Virus record (IMG/VR): IMGVR_UViG_3300031565_000267
Coordinates: 1 to 28,434 of that record
From: a virus
Reading direction: 5' to 3' (one strand)
Length of the DNA: 28,434 bases
Below the pieces are notes generated by a model that was not told the origin of the DNA, did no database searches, and saw nothing but the letters and a program-made list of their open reading frames with translations. Numbering within the stretch: position 1 is the first letter of the stretch; each line of letters starts with the position of its first letter. Of this stretch, positions 5,478 to 13,155 are shown piece after piece. Made by a program: the position numbers and the translations under genes.

Positions 5478-6444
5478 AGTCAAGAAAATAATCCTAGGAT
5501 ACTCGGTCCTCAACGAATATCGTAAATGCCCACAGAAGTTCGCCTTCAGGTATTTGCACGAGCTAGAACGGCCCCATAAGGACTTCGCTTTGCTAGACAA
5601 AGGATCTCCGCTGGAATTCGGCACCTTCATCCATGAATTCATGGAGCGCATTTACGCCAAGGAATCAGGCAAGGCAGTAGTCAAGGACGTACTTTTAAAG
5701 GCCGCACAGACGAACCTCGTGAAGGTTCCCGAGAGGAAACTCCGGAGTGTAAAGCATTTAGAAGACCTCATGGAATCTTACTTGAAGCACTACCCAGATT
5801 TGTTCGAGAAGTTCCAAGTCTACGAGCATGAAGGAAAAGCCATGCTGGAATTTGAATACGACTTCCTCCTCACCCCTCCAGGTACGACTCCGGAGATTGT
5901 GTGGCGACAACATTTCGACGGGGTGCTCAAGGATAAGCACGGGATCCTGAAAATGTTCGAGCACAAGACCTGCTCCGGGAATCTCGCGTTCGAATTGATA
6001 AACAGGATGCTCCCGAATGATCAGCCCGTAGGCTACGTCTACGGCGCCCGCCACATGGGATTGGATGTATCTCGGGTGCTATTCAACGGATTGTGCACCC
6101 AGCAGACCACGCTAAAAGCCTTCATGAGCAAGGATTACAGGGATGCGTACGTGAAGAGGTATAAGAAAATACCCGCGCCGCTTTTTATGCAGCACGAAAT
6201 TCACATCGAGGATTGGATGCTCGAGGAATGGCGCGAGAACGTGCTCAAGGACTCGCTAAGACTCATTGAGGACATTGAGTCCCTGACCTTTTCCAAGAGT
6301 GCCCCGGACGCTTGCCAAGCTTTTAATAGCCGTTGCAAGTACGCCGAAATCTGCTTGACTCACCCGGAGGCTCGAGGAGTCGCCGCGGTTTTTGACTTCA
6401 TCACAGAGCCTTGGAAAGGGTGGGAGATCGAATGGGACGCATAA
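5470..6444 (+). CDS. RecB/AddB-type PD-(D/E)XK nuclease with Fe-S cysteines
   Basis: A 324-residue nuclease of the PDDEXK_1 (RecB/Cas4/AddB) group. Visible catalytic elements are GTFIHEFME with His 55, FDGVLKD with Asp 150, FEHKT with Glu 164 and Lys 166, then QPVGYVYG. Cys 20 (YRKCPQKF) plus Cys 282, 289 and 295 near the C-terminus reproduce the four-cysteine layout that holds an iron-sulfur cluster in AddB and Cas4 relatives. It probably resects DNA ends in the cytoplasm for recombination. Two downstream genes (Sak4-like, SSB-like) complete a familiar phage recombination set. It overlaps its neighbours at both ends. Confidence 0.85.
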   Translation: MPKVKKIILGYSVLNEYRKCPQKFAFRYLHELERPHKDFALLDKGSPLEFGTFIHEFMERIYAKESGKAVVKDVLLKAAQTNLVKVPERKLRSVKHLEDLMESYLKHYPDLFEKFQVYEHEGKAMLEFEYDFLLTPPGTTPEIVWRQHFDGVLKDKHGILKMFEHKTCSGNLAFELINRMLPNDQPVGYVYGARHMGLDVSRVLFNGLCTQQTTLKAFMSKDYRDAYVKRYKKIPAPLFMQHEIHIEDWMLEEWRENVLKDSLRLIEDIESLTFSKSAPDACQAFNSRCKYAEICLTHPEARGVAAVFDFITEPWKGWEIEWDA

Positions 6445-6785
6445 TACTTTTAACGCTTTTTCTTACCGCAAACATCAGTACATGGGTTGTAGTATACGAC
6501 ATGGCTCTTACCACTAACGAATATCATACACAATTCGTATCCAAACTCAAGAATAATCCCGCCGAACTTGCCCAGTCGCACTATAGGCTTAATCGCTGCG
6601 AAGCCTGGTTTGAGGTCTATATTGCTAGAATCCGCAACGACGAAGTAGCACGCAAGGAAGTCTACGGGGAACTCCGGCGAAGATATTGTACGGAAAAGAA
6701 AAAGAAATGTATCGTCACAGCCCCGCAACTCAATGAATTCTTTATTGACAAATTCATTATGTGCCTAGATGGCGAAGACGTGTAA
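6432..6785 (+). CDS. Membrane-anchored hypothetical protein
   Basis: A 117-residue protein with one N-terminal hydrophobic helix (IILLTLFLTANISTWVVV) and a charged, helical outer or cytoplasmic part containing three Cys. ATG 6432 lies after GGGAG (6422-6426); a longer TTG start at 6411 has no comparable support. It overlaps the nuclease by 13 bases. An inner-membrane spanin is conceivable, but no partner lies next to it, so no function is given. Confidence 0.55.
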   Translation: MGRIILLTLFLTANISTWVVVYDMALTTNEYHTQFVSKLKNNPAELAQSHYRLNRCEAWFEVYIARIRNDEVARKEVYGELRRRYCTEKKKKCIVTAPQLNEFFIDKFIMCLDGEDV

Positions 6786-6791
6786 TAAAGC

Positions 6792-6820
6792 TTGCAAAAG
6801 ACAGGCTGATATATTATAAT
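6792..6820 (+). promoter_or_regulatory. Sigma70-type promoter P3
   Basis: TTGCAA (6792-6797), a 17-bp spacer and a perfect TATAAT (6815-6820), followed by AAGATCGAGGTGA containing the ribosome site. It makes the Sak4-like and SSB-like genes independently transcribed. Confidence 0.75.
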
Positions 6821-6838
6821 AAGATCGAGGTGAGAGAC

Positions 6839-7582
6839 ATGAAACTAAGCGAACTCAAGGAAAAAGAAACCCGGCTCAAACTCGTCCAATGGGGAGAGTC
6901 TAAGGCAGGGAAAAGTTACCGAGCGGCTTCGGCTGCAGCCTTCGGACCCGTGTACATTTTTGACTTCGATGGCAACATACAAAGGACGATTGCTGACTAC
7001 GAAGGTCATCCACTGTTTGACAAAATCGAAGCGGATGTGTACAATAACCCGAAGGATCCCGAGAGCGTAAAAGTCGCCGTTGAGAAAAAGCTCGAGGAGA
7101 TCGAAGCTAGTATCAAGGCAGGCAAACCCAAGTACGCAACCATCGTATTTGATTCTTGGACAGCATGGCAGCAAATAGTCTTAGAAGCTATTATGGGACC
7201 GAGGAGACAAGGCGGTAAGCCGGAGAGCGTGGACTGGCAACGGAATGCGTCGTATCAAAGATATGTTATTAACAAAATTTTCAATGGCTTCCGTCCCCTT
7301 AACATCATTGTAAACTGTCACGTGAAATGGATCAAGGACGAACAGCTCGGAATGATCTCCCCCGAACTCAATGCCTATGGACAGGTTGCTCTAAATCTAC
7401 ATCGTTTCTCTAACGAACTTCACTGGCTCGATTACAAGAATGGTAAGCACCTTGTCAAAGTGGTGCCAGATAATAGAATCAAAGCCTACACGGACTTGAA
7501 GCCATTACCAAACAAGGGTCTCATGGAAGACACAAGTTTGGCACCTTTTAAGGAATTAGCTTTTACACTTTCCGAGGAATAA
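6839..7582 (+). CDS. Sak4-like RecA-fold ATPase (AAA_24)
   Basis: A 247-residue nucleotide-binding protein. Walker A is GESKAGKS (19-26, Lys 25) and Walker B ends in Asp 105 (ATIVFDSW). Length and layout fit the AAA_24 / Sak4 group, short RecA-like proteins that promote single-strand annealing together with a phage SSB. ATG 6839 is chosen because promoter P3 lies just upstream and GAGGTGA precedes it; the longer frame from 6761 would start before the promoter. Neighbours (PD-(D/E)XK nuclease and SSB-like gene) support a recombination role. Confidence 0.85.
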   Translation: MKLSELKEKETRLKLVQWGESKAGKSYRAASAAAFGPVYIFDFDGNIQRTIADYEGHPLFDKIEADVYNNPKDPESVKVAVEKKLEEIEASIKAGKPKYATIVFDSWTAWQQIVLEAIMGPRRQGGKPESVDWQRNASYQRYVINKIFNGFRPLNIIVNCHVKWIKDEQLGMISPELNAYGQVALNLHRFSNELHWLDYKNGKHLVKVVPDNRIKAYTDLKPLPNKGLMEDTSLAPFKELAFTLSEE

Positions 7583-7616
7583 ATCCCGGAATAACCCGAC
7601 ATATAGGAGGTTTCAT

Positions 7617-8138
7617 ATGTCATTTATCACACCAGAAATCACGGCAAAGGACGTAGAGGATGTCAAAAAAGGCAAGACCTTTACAAAGGACGCAGTGCCG
7701 GCGGGCGAGTATGAAATGCTCGTACGTTTCGCCCCAAAGGTACGGACTTCTCGAGCAGGGAATCCATACCTAACGCTTATGCTCACGCACCTAAATGAAT
7801 TGTCCAAAGGTACGCTCGCAGTGTATCCCAATATTAACAACAATGAGATTGGGCAAAAACAGTTCATTGAGCTTTTACTCGCACTCGGTTTTAGCACCAG
7901 CGAGATCGTACAGCCTGGTACAGGTTGGGGCGCAGTGGAAGGCGCTGAGGCTGACGATAAAGGCCGGATCCCTGCGGAAATCCGAGTAGGAAGCGATTCC
8001 GTAGACTTGGAAGGGCGCACATTGAACGTGTACCTAACGCAGAAACCGCGCAAGAATTACGCTACCGGCGAAGTTCTCGTAGGGGAGTTTGGCGAAGAAC
8101 TCACCAATGAAGTTGCGCGTTTCATCGTAGCGGACTAA
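7617..8138 (+). CDS. DUF669-like single-stranded DNA-binding protein
   Basis: A 173-residue protein resembling the DUF669 phage SSB-like family: a beta-rich core beginning PAGEYEMLVRFAPKVRTSRAG, a conserved small-domain helix region (QKFIELLLALGF), and a C-terminal strand (GRTLNVYLTQKP). It probably coats single-stranded DNA during replication and recombination. A very strong ribosome site (AGGAGG at 7605-7610) predicts high expression, as expected for an SSB. It follows the Sak4-like ATPase and ends before a hairpin-rich gap. Confidence 0.7.
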   Translation: MSFITPEITAKDVEDVKKGKTFTKDAVPAGEYEMLVRFAPKVRTSRAGNPYLTLMLTHLNELSKGTLAVYPNINNNEIGQKQFIELLLALGFSTSEIVQPGTGWGAVEGAEADDKGRIPAEIRVGSDSVDLEGRTLNVYLTQKPRKNYATGEVLVGEFGEELTNEVARFIVAD

Positions 8139-8145
8139 AACCCCG

Positions 8146-8188
8146 CAAACAGGTCTGTAAATCGTCGCAGTAGCGGCCCGCCTGTTTG
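8146..8188 (+). terminator. Possible hairpin after the recombination genes
   Basis: CAAACAGG (8146-8153) pairs with CCTGTTTG (8181-8188) around a 27-base loop. There is no T-run, so it is only a weak terminator or an mRNA-stability element. Confidence 0.35.
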
Positions 8189-8223
8189 TCATGACAAAGA
8201 GCAGATATGTCATGACGCTCTTT
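8188..8223. promoter_or_regulatory. Two GTCATGAC palindromes 21 bp apart with overlapping hairpin
   Basis: The perfect 8-bp palindrome GTCATGAC occurs at 8188-8195 and 8209-8216, centres 21 bp apart (two helical turns), as expected for paired operator sites. AAAGAGC (8196-8202) also pairs with GCTCTTT (8217-8223), giving a 7-bp stem followed by TTC, which may act as a weak terminator just before the lipoprotein gene. Confidence 0.5.
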
Positions 8224-8237
8224 TCTTCGGAGGTCTC

Positions 8238-8462
8238 ATGAAATTAAAACTAACAGCAGGTATTATTGCCTTAACCTTGGTTATCTTAGCTTGCGGGATT
8301 GAGCCGCAACTAGCGCTTACCTATCAACCTTCTTTCATATGCGAACCTAACTCAACAGTGATAATTGATATCCCGGATCCTGTTGGTCCTTTAAATCTTG
8401 TATACTTATGCAAGAAGCAGGATGATAAAACGGAGTGTACAATAGTCGACGAGAATGACTAG
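8238..8462 (+). CDS. Small lipoprotein (74 aa)
   Basis: The start MKLKL, a hydrophobic core and VILAC form a clear lipoprotein signal with lipidation at Cys 19. The mature part is only about 55 residues, with three further Cys that could form a disulfide outside the cytoplasm. ATG 8238 follows GGAGG (8229-8233). It sits alone between the recombination and replication genes and after a possible regulatory region, like an added cargo gene. Function unknown; an exclusion or envelope role is possible. Confidence 0.65.
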   Translation: MKLKLTAGIIALTLVILACGIEPQLALTYQPSFICEPNSTVIIDIPDPVGPLNLVYLCKKQDDKTECTIVDEND

Positions 8463-8917
8463 TGTACGAGCACGAAAAAAACTGCGACTGTCCACGCTGC
8501 AAGCCTGAATCTCAGATTTGGTGTAGTAAGCACAAGTGTGACAAGACTTGGCTTGTAGTAAGTACCTTCTGCCCCAAGTGCGAGAAAGAGACGCACGGAG
8601 ATAAGGGTACTACTCCTCCCAAGAAAGAGTGGATGGAACTCACGGACGTTGAGGACATTTTCGGGCAGATTGACCTCGAGTTGGATGATCCGAAGGTTAA
8701 GTTTGCTAAAAACTTCGGGGCATTTATTTGTTATTCCTTGGCTAGGGCTCCATACTGTCTAAGCTACCACCTAAAAGTTAGGACTGACGAAGACACCTGG
8801 CATAAAAAGGTAAGTCATAAAGAGTTAATCGGAGTAAGTGGTCCGGAAGGGTTTTTGTACGATTACTGGTATCACGAGTGGTTCGACGGACTTTGGGAGT
8901 TGCTAAAAGATGATTAA
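8462..8917 (+). CDS. Zinc-ribbon hypothetical protein (GTG start)
   Basis: A 151-residue protein. GTG 8462 overlaps the preceding TAG (TAGTG); the ribosome site is weak, so coupling is likely. Residues 8-40 contain CDCPRC, CSKHKC and CPKC, enough for two zinc sites. The C-terminal half is Trp- and Tyr-rich and unrelated to anything I recognise. It overlaps the polymerase gene by 8 bases, so it may be a replication accessory factor (context only). Confidence 0.6.
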   Translation: MYEHEKNCDCPRCKPESQIWCSKHKCDKTWLVVSTFCPKCEKETHGDKGTTPPKKEWMELTDVEDIFGQIDLELDDPKVKFAKNFGAFICYSLARAPYCLSYHLKVRTDEDTWHKKVSHKELIGVSGPEGFLYDYWYHEWFDGLWELLKDD

Positions 8918-11237
8918 CATAATAACACGTCACCCCAAGGAGATCGCCAAGTACATCGGCGAAGTAGGTCTCGCGCAGCACCAAGTGGGATTCAATCTAC
9001 GCTCCGGAGATATCACCGTACTCGTCGGGGGACGAGGCGTGCGGAATACTCATTGTTATGTGCAATCCGATAATGTAATTCAATGCCTGGACCCAAGGAC
9101 GGTCCGCAAAGAGCCCATGAATAGGGTCTTCATCCTCTGTGCCTTACACAAGGCGTTATTACTCGCGGAAGGCAAGGAGCTAGGACCGGAAGTAAATATT
9201 AGAGTTGCAGAAAACGCGACCGATGTGCTGGATTTTCTCACGCAAGTATCCCTCAGCTCCTCGGAACTCTCCGTGGATATTGAATGCACGACCGACACGC
9301 AAGAACTTACGTGTATTGGATTGGCCTATAAAACGGACATTATATACAGCTTAGTAGTGCCCTTTGCTAAGTATACTGGCCAAAGCACCATTTCTTACTG
9401 GTCAGAAAATGATGAGATCAATATTTGGCACATGATCGCACAATGGCTAGGCGACGAGGACATACCGAAAGTTTTTCAGAACTTCATCTTTGACACGATG
9501 ATCTTAAGTAAGCATGGAGTAGAAGTAAAGGGAAAAATCTTTGACACCATGATCGCCGCGCATTTAGTGCAACCCGAGCTGCCTAAAAGCTTGGAAGACC
9601 TCGCAAGGCTTTACTTGATGTGCGAGCCTTGGAAAAATCTGGGGCACTATAACCCTACGGACGACTTGTTTAAGTATTGTGCGCGTGACGCAGGCTACAC
9701 GCTGGCGCTACATCATTTACTAAACGATATGCTCGCGGAAAAGAACCTACTTGTATTTTACAAGGATCACCTCTGTGCACTTACTACAGAAGTTTTAGAT
9801 ATGTGCGAGCGCGGTTGGACGCCGGACACGGAAGCAATAAGGAGGATGAAAGATGAAATTCAGCCTGAGATTGATTCTTTGTTATCCGATCTTGGAAATA
9901 TTGCGAATCCTATTCTTCCGCCGAAAGAAGTTTATACTTATAAGCGCGGAAAGAAAAAAGCAGATGCAACATACTGCGTTGGTGTTGGCGATCCAATTAG
10001 GTATGTTGAAAAAACGAATAAGAAAAAGGAAAAGGTTTTATCGTCTGCGTCTTATGACCAGTATCAAGTGGTGGACCTACCGGAAGATTTGGCATGGCTC
10101 CGAGACTTTGATCTACCTCTTTTCGAGCGAGTTATTGAAACACGAGATTTTAATCCACGATCTCCGGAGCATGTCAAGGACGCAATTGCAGGACTAGGTT
10201 TTGCAATCCCCACACACATGGGCAAGGAAACGACGGACGAGCTAGCGCTCAAAAAAATGCAGTACAAAACCAAACATCCGTTCTTTGACAAAATGCTCGA
10301 CCACCGAAGACTGTCCAAGATGATGTCCTCGTACTGTAACGTATTATTGGATGACGATGGAAAACTCAGGTTCTCCGTGAACATCGCGGGGACAGTTACA
10401 GGACGATTCTCTTCTAGGAAGACCGCTTGGAATACGGGCTGGAACGCCCAGAACACGCCGAAGAGGTTCCGGCATATCTCCTTGCCTAGCATGGCAGATG
10501 GTGTTATACTAAACGTGGACTTTAAGCAGGCTGACCCGCACTTAGTGGCTTGGCTCTCCGGAGAGGAAGAAATGCTTAGGATTCTGCAGGATCCTCAAGG
10601 AGATTTACACGCACACACTGCCAAACTTATTTACGGGCATGAAGTGGGTAAGGACTCCAGGGAAAGAAAAGTAGGCAAGGCTTGCAACAACGGACTCAAT
10701 TACGGAATGGGCGTGAACCGATTCATGGAGACTTGCAGAAAGGAAGGACTGATTCTTAGTTATGAAGAAGCCAACAATATCCACAAAGCCTACTTTGAAG
10801 CTTATCCCCGGATCAAAGAATGGCAAGAAAGTATCGAAAACACGCTGGCAAAGAAGAGGGCGCTTAGGACACCATTCGGGAGGGAAAGGTATTTCTACGG
10901 GCACTGGTCGTATAAATTGGTCCAGGATGCTCTTGCCTACATCCCACCTACTACTGTGGCTGACGCTCTCAATGTGGCTTGGCTTAATTTCGTGGCTCTT
11001 GCTGCTAGCGAGCAGGTAGACGCGCGGGTTTTGCAACAGTGTCATGACTCCTTGAAGCTGGAATGCGCAAGGAAAGATGTGCCCATTGTTGCTCAATTAC
11101 TTAGGCAGGCTTTTGCTTCGGTATTTTTCACTATCAAGGATAGGGTATGTAATTTACCAATTGATATTGAGTGTGGACCAAACTGGGGCGAACTGAGACC
11201 TTTGGAGAAATTATGTTTTCAGAATTATAAATTATAA
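8910..11237 (+). CDS. Family A DNA polymerase with 3'-5' exonuclease domain
   Basis: A 775-residue replicative polymerase. The exonuclease domain has Asp 123/Glu 125 (VDIECT), Asp 195 (NFIFDT) and Tyr 256/Asp 260 (YCARD). The polymerase domain has TGRFSS, motif A NVDFKQAD (Asp 537), motif B (Arg 586, Lys 590, Tyr 598) and motif C HDS (Asp 713). Catalytic Asp residues are kept, but several normally fixed positions differ: Asn 594 replaces the Phe equivalent to E. coli F762, motif A has Asp in place of Glu 710, and motif C reads HDS rather than HDE. DpoZ of 2-aminoadenine phages is also family A. Starts at ATG 8910 with GGGAG upstream. Confidence 0.92.
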   Translation: MINIITRHPKEIAKYIGEVGLAQHQVGFNLRSGDITVLVGGRGVRNTHCYVQSDNVIQCLDPRTVRKEPMNRVFILCALHKALLLAEGKELGPEVNIRVAENATDVLDFLTQVSLSSSELSVDIECTTDTQELTCIGLAYKTDIIYSLVVPFAKYTGQSTISYWSENDEINIWHMIAQWLGDEDIPKVFQNFIFDTMILSKHGVEVKGKIFDTMIAAHLVQPELPKSLEDLARLYLMCEPWKNLGHYNPTDDLFKYCARDAGYTLALHHLLNDMLAEKNLLVFYKDHLCALTTEVLDMCERGWTPDTEAIRRMKDEIQPEIDSLLSDLGNIANPILPPKEVYTYKRGKKKADATYCVGVGDPIRYVEKTNKKKEKVLSSASYDQYQVVDLPEDLAWLRDFDLPLFERVIETRDFNPRSPEHVKDAIAGLGFAIPTHMGKETTDELALKKMQYKTKHPFFDKMLDHRRLSKMMSSYCNVLLDDDGKLRFSVNIAGTVTGRFSSRKTAWNTGWNAQNTPKRFRHISLPSMADGVILNVDFKQADPHLVAWLSGEEEMLRILQDPQGDLHAHTAKLIYGHEVGKDSRERKVGKACNNGLNYGMGVNRFMETCRKEGLILSYEEANNIHKAYFEAYPRIKEWQESIENTLAKKRALRTPFGRERYFYGHWSYKLVQDALAYIPPTTVADALNVAWLNFVALAASEQVDARVLQQCHDSLKLECARKDVPIVAQLLRQAFASVFFTIKDRVCNLPIDIECGPNWGELRPLEKLCFQNYKL

Positions 11238-11374
11238 AGCATCGTCACCCAACCGCGCCTTATAGTCTTCTTGAACTATTGGCCTGCTATCTTGCGCAAA
11301 CCTGGGGTTGGGTGAATCTTGATGAGTTGAATGTTTTCGTTGAACTCTACCACTGCGCAGGAGGTGAAGGATGA
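11234..11374 (+). CDS. Candidate small protein with AUA start
   Basis: An open frame of 46-47 codons with no ATG, between the polymerase stop and the next ATG. ATA 11234 overlaps the polymerase TAA (ATAA), and its own TGA overlaps the next ATG (ATGA at 11371-11374), as usual in this genome. The peptide is natural-looking (YSLLELLACYLAQTWGWV..FVELYHC). There is no clear ribosome site, and GTG 11312 or TTG 11279 are weaker options. It could be non-coding. Confidence 0.35.
   Translation: MKHRHPTAPYSLLELLACYLAQTWGWVNLDELNVFVELYHCAGGEG
11245..11315. repeat. Perfect 10-bp inverted repeat
   Basis: TCACCCAACC (11245-11254) and GGTTGGGTGA (11306-11315) are exact complements separated by 51 bp, just downstream of the polymerase stop. 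They may pair in RNA; no T-run follows, so it is not a standard terminator. Confidence 0.5.
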
Positions 11375-11547
11375 ATGAAAAGAAAATAATTGTCTTAGAG
11401 GGGCGGCTTCTATGTCCAGGTCTTAACATAAAACACGGTTACATGGCCCCCTACACCAAAGTCACCCAGTGGTGGAGTGACGGCAGTGTTACGGAGAAAA
11501 AAGAGCCAACCGACATTCCGATTAAGTTCTTCCCGAGGGTTGGTTGA
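11371..11547 (+). CDS. Hypothetical protein (58 aa)
   Basis: A 58-residue protein. ATG 11371 follows GGAGGTGAAGG and its stop overlaps the next start (TGATG at 11545-11549). The composition is beta-type and Trp-rich (KVTQWWSDGSVTEK). No family recognised. Confidence 0.55.
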   Translation: MNEKKIIVLEGRLLCPGLNIKHGYMAPYTKVTQWWSDGSVTEKKEPTDIPIKFFPRVG

Positions 11548-11909
11548 TGAATGACTCTTTAAAGCAGCGGATCGCGGAGTGGAAGGAAGAAGAGTCTAGG
11601 TCGATGGTAACGCGAGAGTTTATAAGCGACTTTGGCCAACATGAATTTATAGCCGACCTCATCGACGCCCTTGAAGATGCACAGCGTGGTGCAGCAGCAG
11701 AAGCCCACCAACTAGACCTGACGGTTAAGGAGTTGAACATAGCGAAGGCCACGCTTGAACATTATGCTGACGCGAGCAAGTGGGGCGGTGACGAGTACGG
11801 GCACTTTATTTATTTCTCTCAAGGCCCAACCCCAGCCCAAGAAGCCCTAGCCAAAATCACCGGGAATCCTGGCACTAATAATAACGACCGGGATTCTAGG
11901 AACAAATGA
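11547..11909 (+). CDS. Hypothetical helical protein
   Basis: A 120-residue protein, mostly acidic helix over residues 1-75 with a likely coiled-coil segment, then a Gly/Tyr-rich part and a polar Asn-rich tail. ATG 11547 overlaps the preceding TGA. Its stop overlaps the 19-codon frame below (ATGA at 11906-11909). Function unknown. Confidence 0.6.
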   Translation: MNDSLKQRIAEWKEEESRSMVTREFISDFGQHEFIADLIDALEDAQRGAAAEAHQLDLTVKELNIAKATLEHYADASKWGGDEYGHFIYFSQGPTPAQEALAKITGNPGTNNNDRDSRNK

Positions 11910-11965
11910 GTCTAAATACACACTACGTTTCTGAAGTCTGTATTGATACTAGGAGGATGAGATAA
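11906..11965 (+). CDS. 19-codon mini-ORF upstream of the ATPase
   Basis: ATG 11906 overlaps the previous stop (ATGA) and follows AGGAA. The frame ends ..AGG AGG ATG AGA TAA, its TAA (11963-11965) overlapping the proposed AUA start of the ATPase. The tandem AGG codons form the ATPase ribosome site. It may be a leader controlling re-initiation rather than a functional peptide. Confidence 0.4.
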   Translation: MSLNTHYVSEVCIDTRRMR

Positions 11966-13155
11966 CCTTACTCGACAAATACGTAGACTTAGTAAAGGAC
12001 TACAAGTGGTCCGAGCTATTCGTCCGCTGGGCTTTTCTCGGTTGTATCTCTGCGGTCCTAGAACGCAAGTGTTGGCTCAATGAACAAGGGCTTGGCTTTT
12101 TGTATCCCAACATGTACATTGTACTAGTCGGCCCGCCAGCTTCAGGTAAGACTACGTGTGCAAAACTGCCTATAGACCTGTTCTTGAAGGACATGCACAA
12201 CGGGCCGCTGATTTGCTCTAACCAGCTAACCCCCGCCAGCTTAATCGACGAGATGAAGGACGCCTCGCAAGAAAGATATCACTTTGAAACTTCGCCCTTG
12301 TTTGCCTTCGCCGGCGAATTCGGTACGCTGTTCAAGGATATAGGGGGCGGACAGATCGTGGACCTCCTTCTAGATTTTTACGACACTCGTAAACCCGGCG
12401 AGCTTTGGAAGAAGCATACGAAAAAATGGGGCAAGCAGGAATTCCCAAACCCCGCGCTGACTCTTCTCGGGTGTACGACTAGCAAGGCTATCATAGAAAC
12501 TCGCTTGGTGGACACCGCTGGGCTAGGCTTCATCTCGCGTGTAATTTTTGCCTGCGAGCCTTCCTTTATTGCAAACGCCGAAGAATTTGTCGTGCTAAAC
12601 TCCGCGAAAATTGCGGAGCTACAAGCACATTTTGTCCGCATGAACTCTATTATCGGAGCGTTCACCCTCTCGGAAGGGGCGAGGATTGAGCGCAAAAGAA
12701 TCAACGACGACAATGCAGAGTGGTTGCATAACAACGTAGGTACGACCATCCTATCATCATACCTTGCGCGGAAGCCTACGCAGATCCGCAAACTCGCCAT
12801 GATCTACTCCGCCATGCGCGATAACAGAAAGATCATAACCCGCGAGGATATGCTCGAGGCCGAGAAAATGTACAAGTTCACGGAGCCAACTATTATGAGC
12901 GCGTTCGGTATGCAGATAGAATATAGGGATCCCGCTCTTATGACTAAAATTATGGATAAGATCCCGCCCTACATTGGGATCTCTGAGCCTGAGCTTTTCA
13001 AATCCTTTTACTATGACGGTCAGGGAGTCCCTTACGGGTATGAATTCCGTGACTGTATATCAGGGCTAAAACGTACCGGCGTTTTAGTTATCGAGATAGA
13101 TAAAAAAACCGGCGACCTAATCTACAAACGACGGGAGATCCGCGGTGAAGCCTAA
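11962..13155 (+). CDS. P-loop ATPase, DUF3987-like replication helicase/primase
   Basis: A 397-residue ATPase. Walker A is GPPASGKTT (57-65, Lys 63), preceded by a segment (about 40-56) typical of DUF3987-like phage proteins, where a short helical N-terminus leads into PNMYIVLVGPP. A FAGEFG segment and LGCTTSKAI follow as candidate Walker B and sensor regions. The open frame begins after a stop at 11950-11952 and contains no ATG before residue 50. AGGAGG (11951-11956) is placed five bases before ATA 11962, so AUA is the best start; the alternative TTG 12100 would strip 46 residues. Next to the exonuclease and polymerase, it probably acts in replication. Confidence 0.8.
   Translation: MTLLDKYVDLVKDYKWSELFVRWAFLGCISAVLERKCWLNEQGLGFLYPNMYIVLVGPPASGKTTCAKLPIDLFLKDMHNGPLICSNQLTPASLIDEMKDASQERYHFETSPLFAFAGEFGTLFKDIGGGQIVDLLLDFYDTRKPGELWKKHTKKWGKQEFPNPALTLLGCTTSKAIIETRLVDTAGLGFISRVIFACEPSFIANAEEFVVLNSAKIAELQAHFVRMNSIIGAFTLSEGARIERKRINDDNAEWLHNNVGTTILSSYLARKPTQIRKLAMIYSAMRDNRKIITREDMLEAEKMYKFTEPTIMSAFGMQIEYRDPALMTKIMDKIPPYIGISEPELFKSFYYDGQGVPYGYEFRDCISGLKRTGVLVIEIDKKTGDLIYKRREIRGEA

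Noticed and set aside
8238-8462. Outer-membrane spanin
   Set aside because: It is a lipoprotein of the right size, but no inner spanin, holin or endolysin lies next to it and it is not Pro-rich.
10605-11096. Long minus-strand frame of 163 codons inside the polymerase gene
   Set aside because: It lies within the plus-strand sequence that encodes polymerase motifs A to C, has no ribosome site or domain, and is explained as a shadow frame.
11232-11429. Minus-strand frame across the post-polymerase gap
   Set aside because: Ser/Arg/His-rich shadow composition without start signal; plus-strand coupling (ATGA, TGATG) explains the region better.
11940-11970. Programmed -1 frameshift joining the mini-ORF to the ATPase
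   Set aside because: The frame relation would need a -1 shift, but no slippery heptamer is visible; AUA re-initiation fits the spacing from AGGAGG better.
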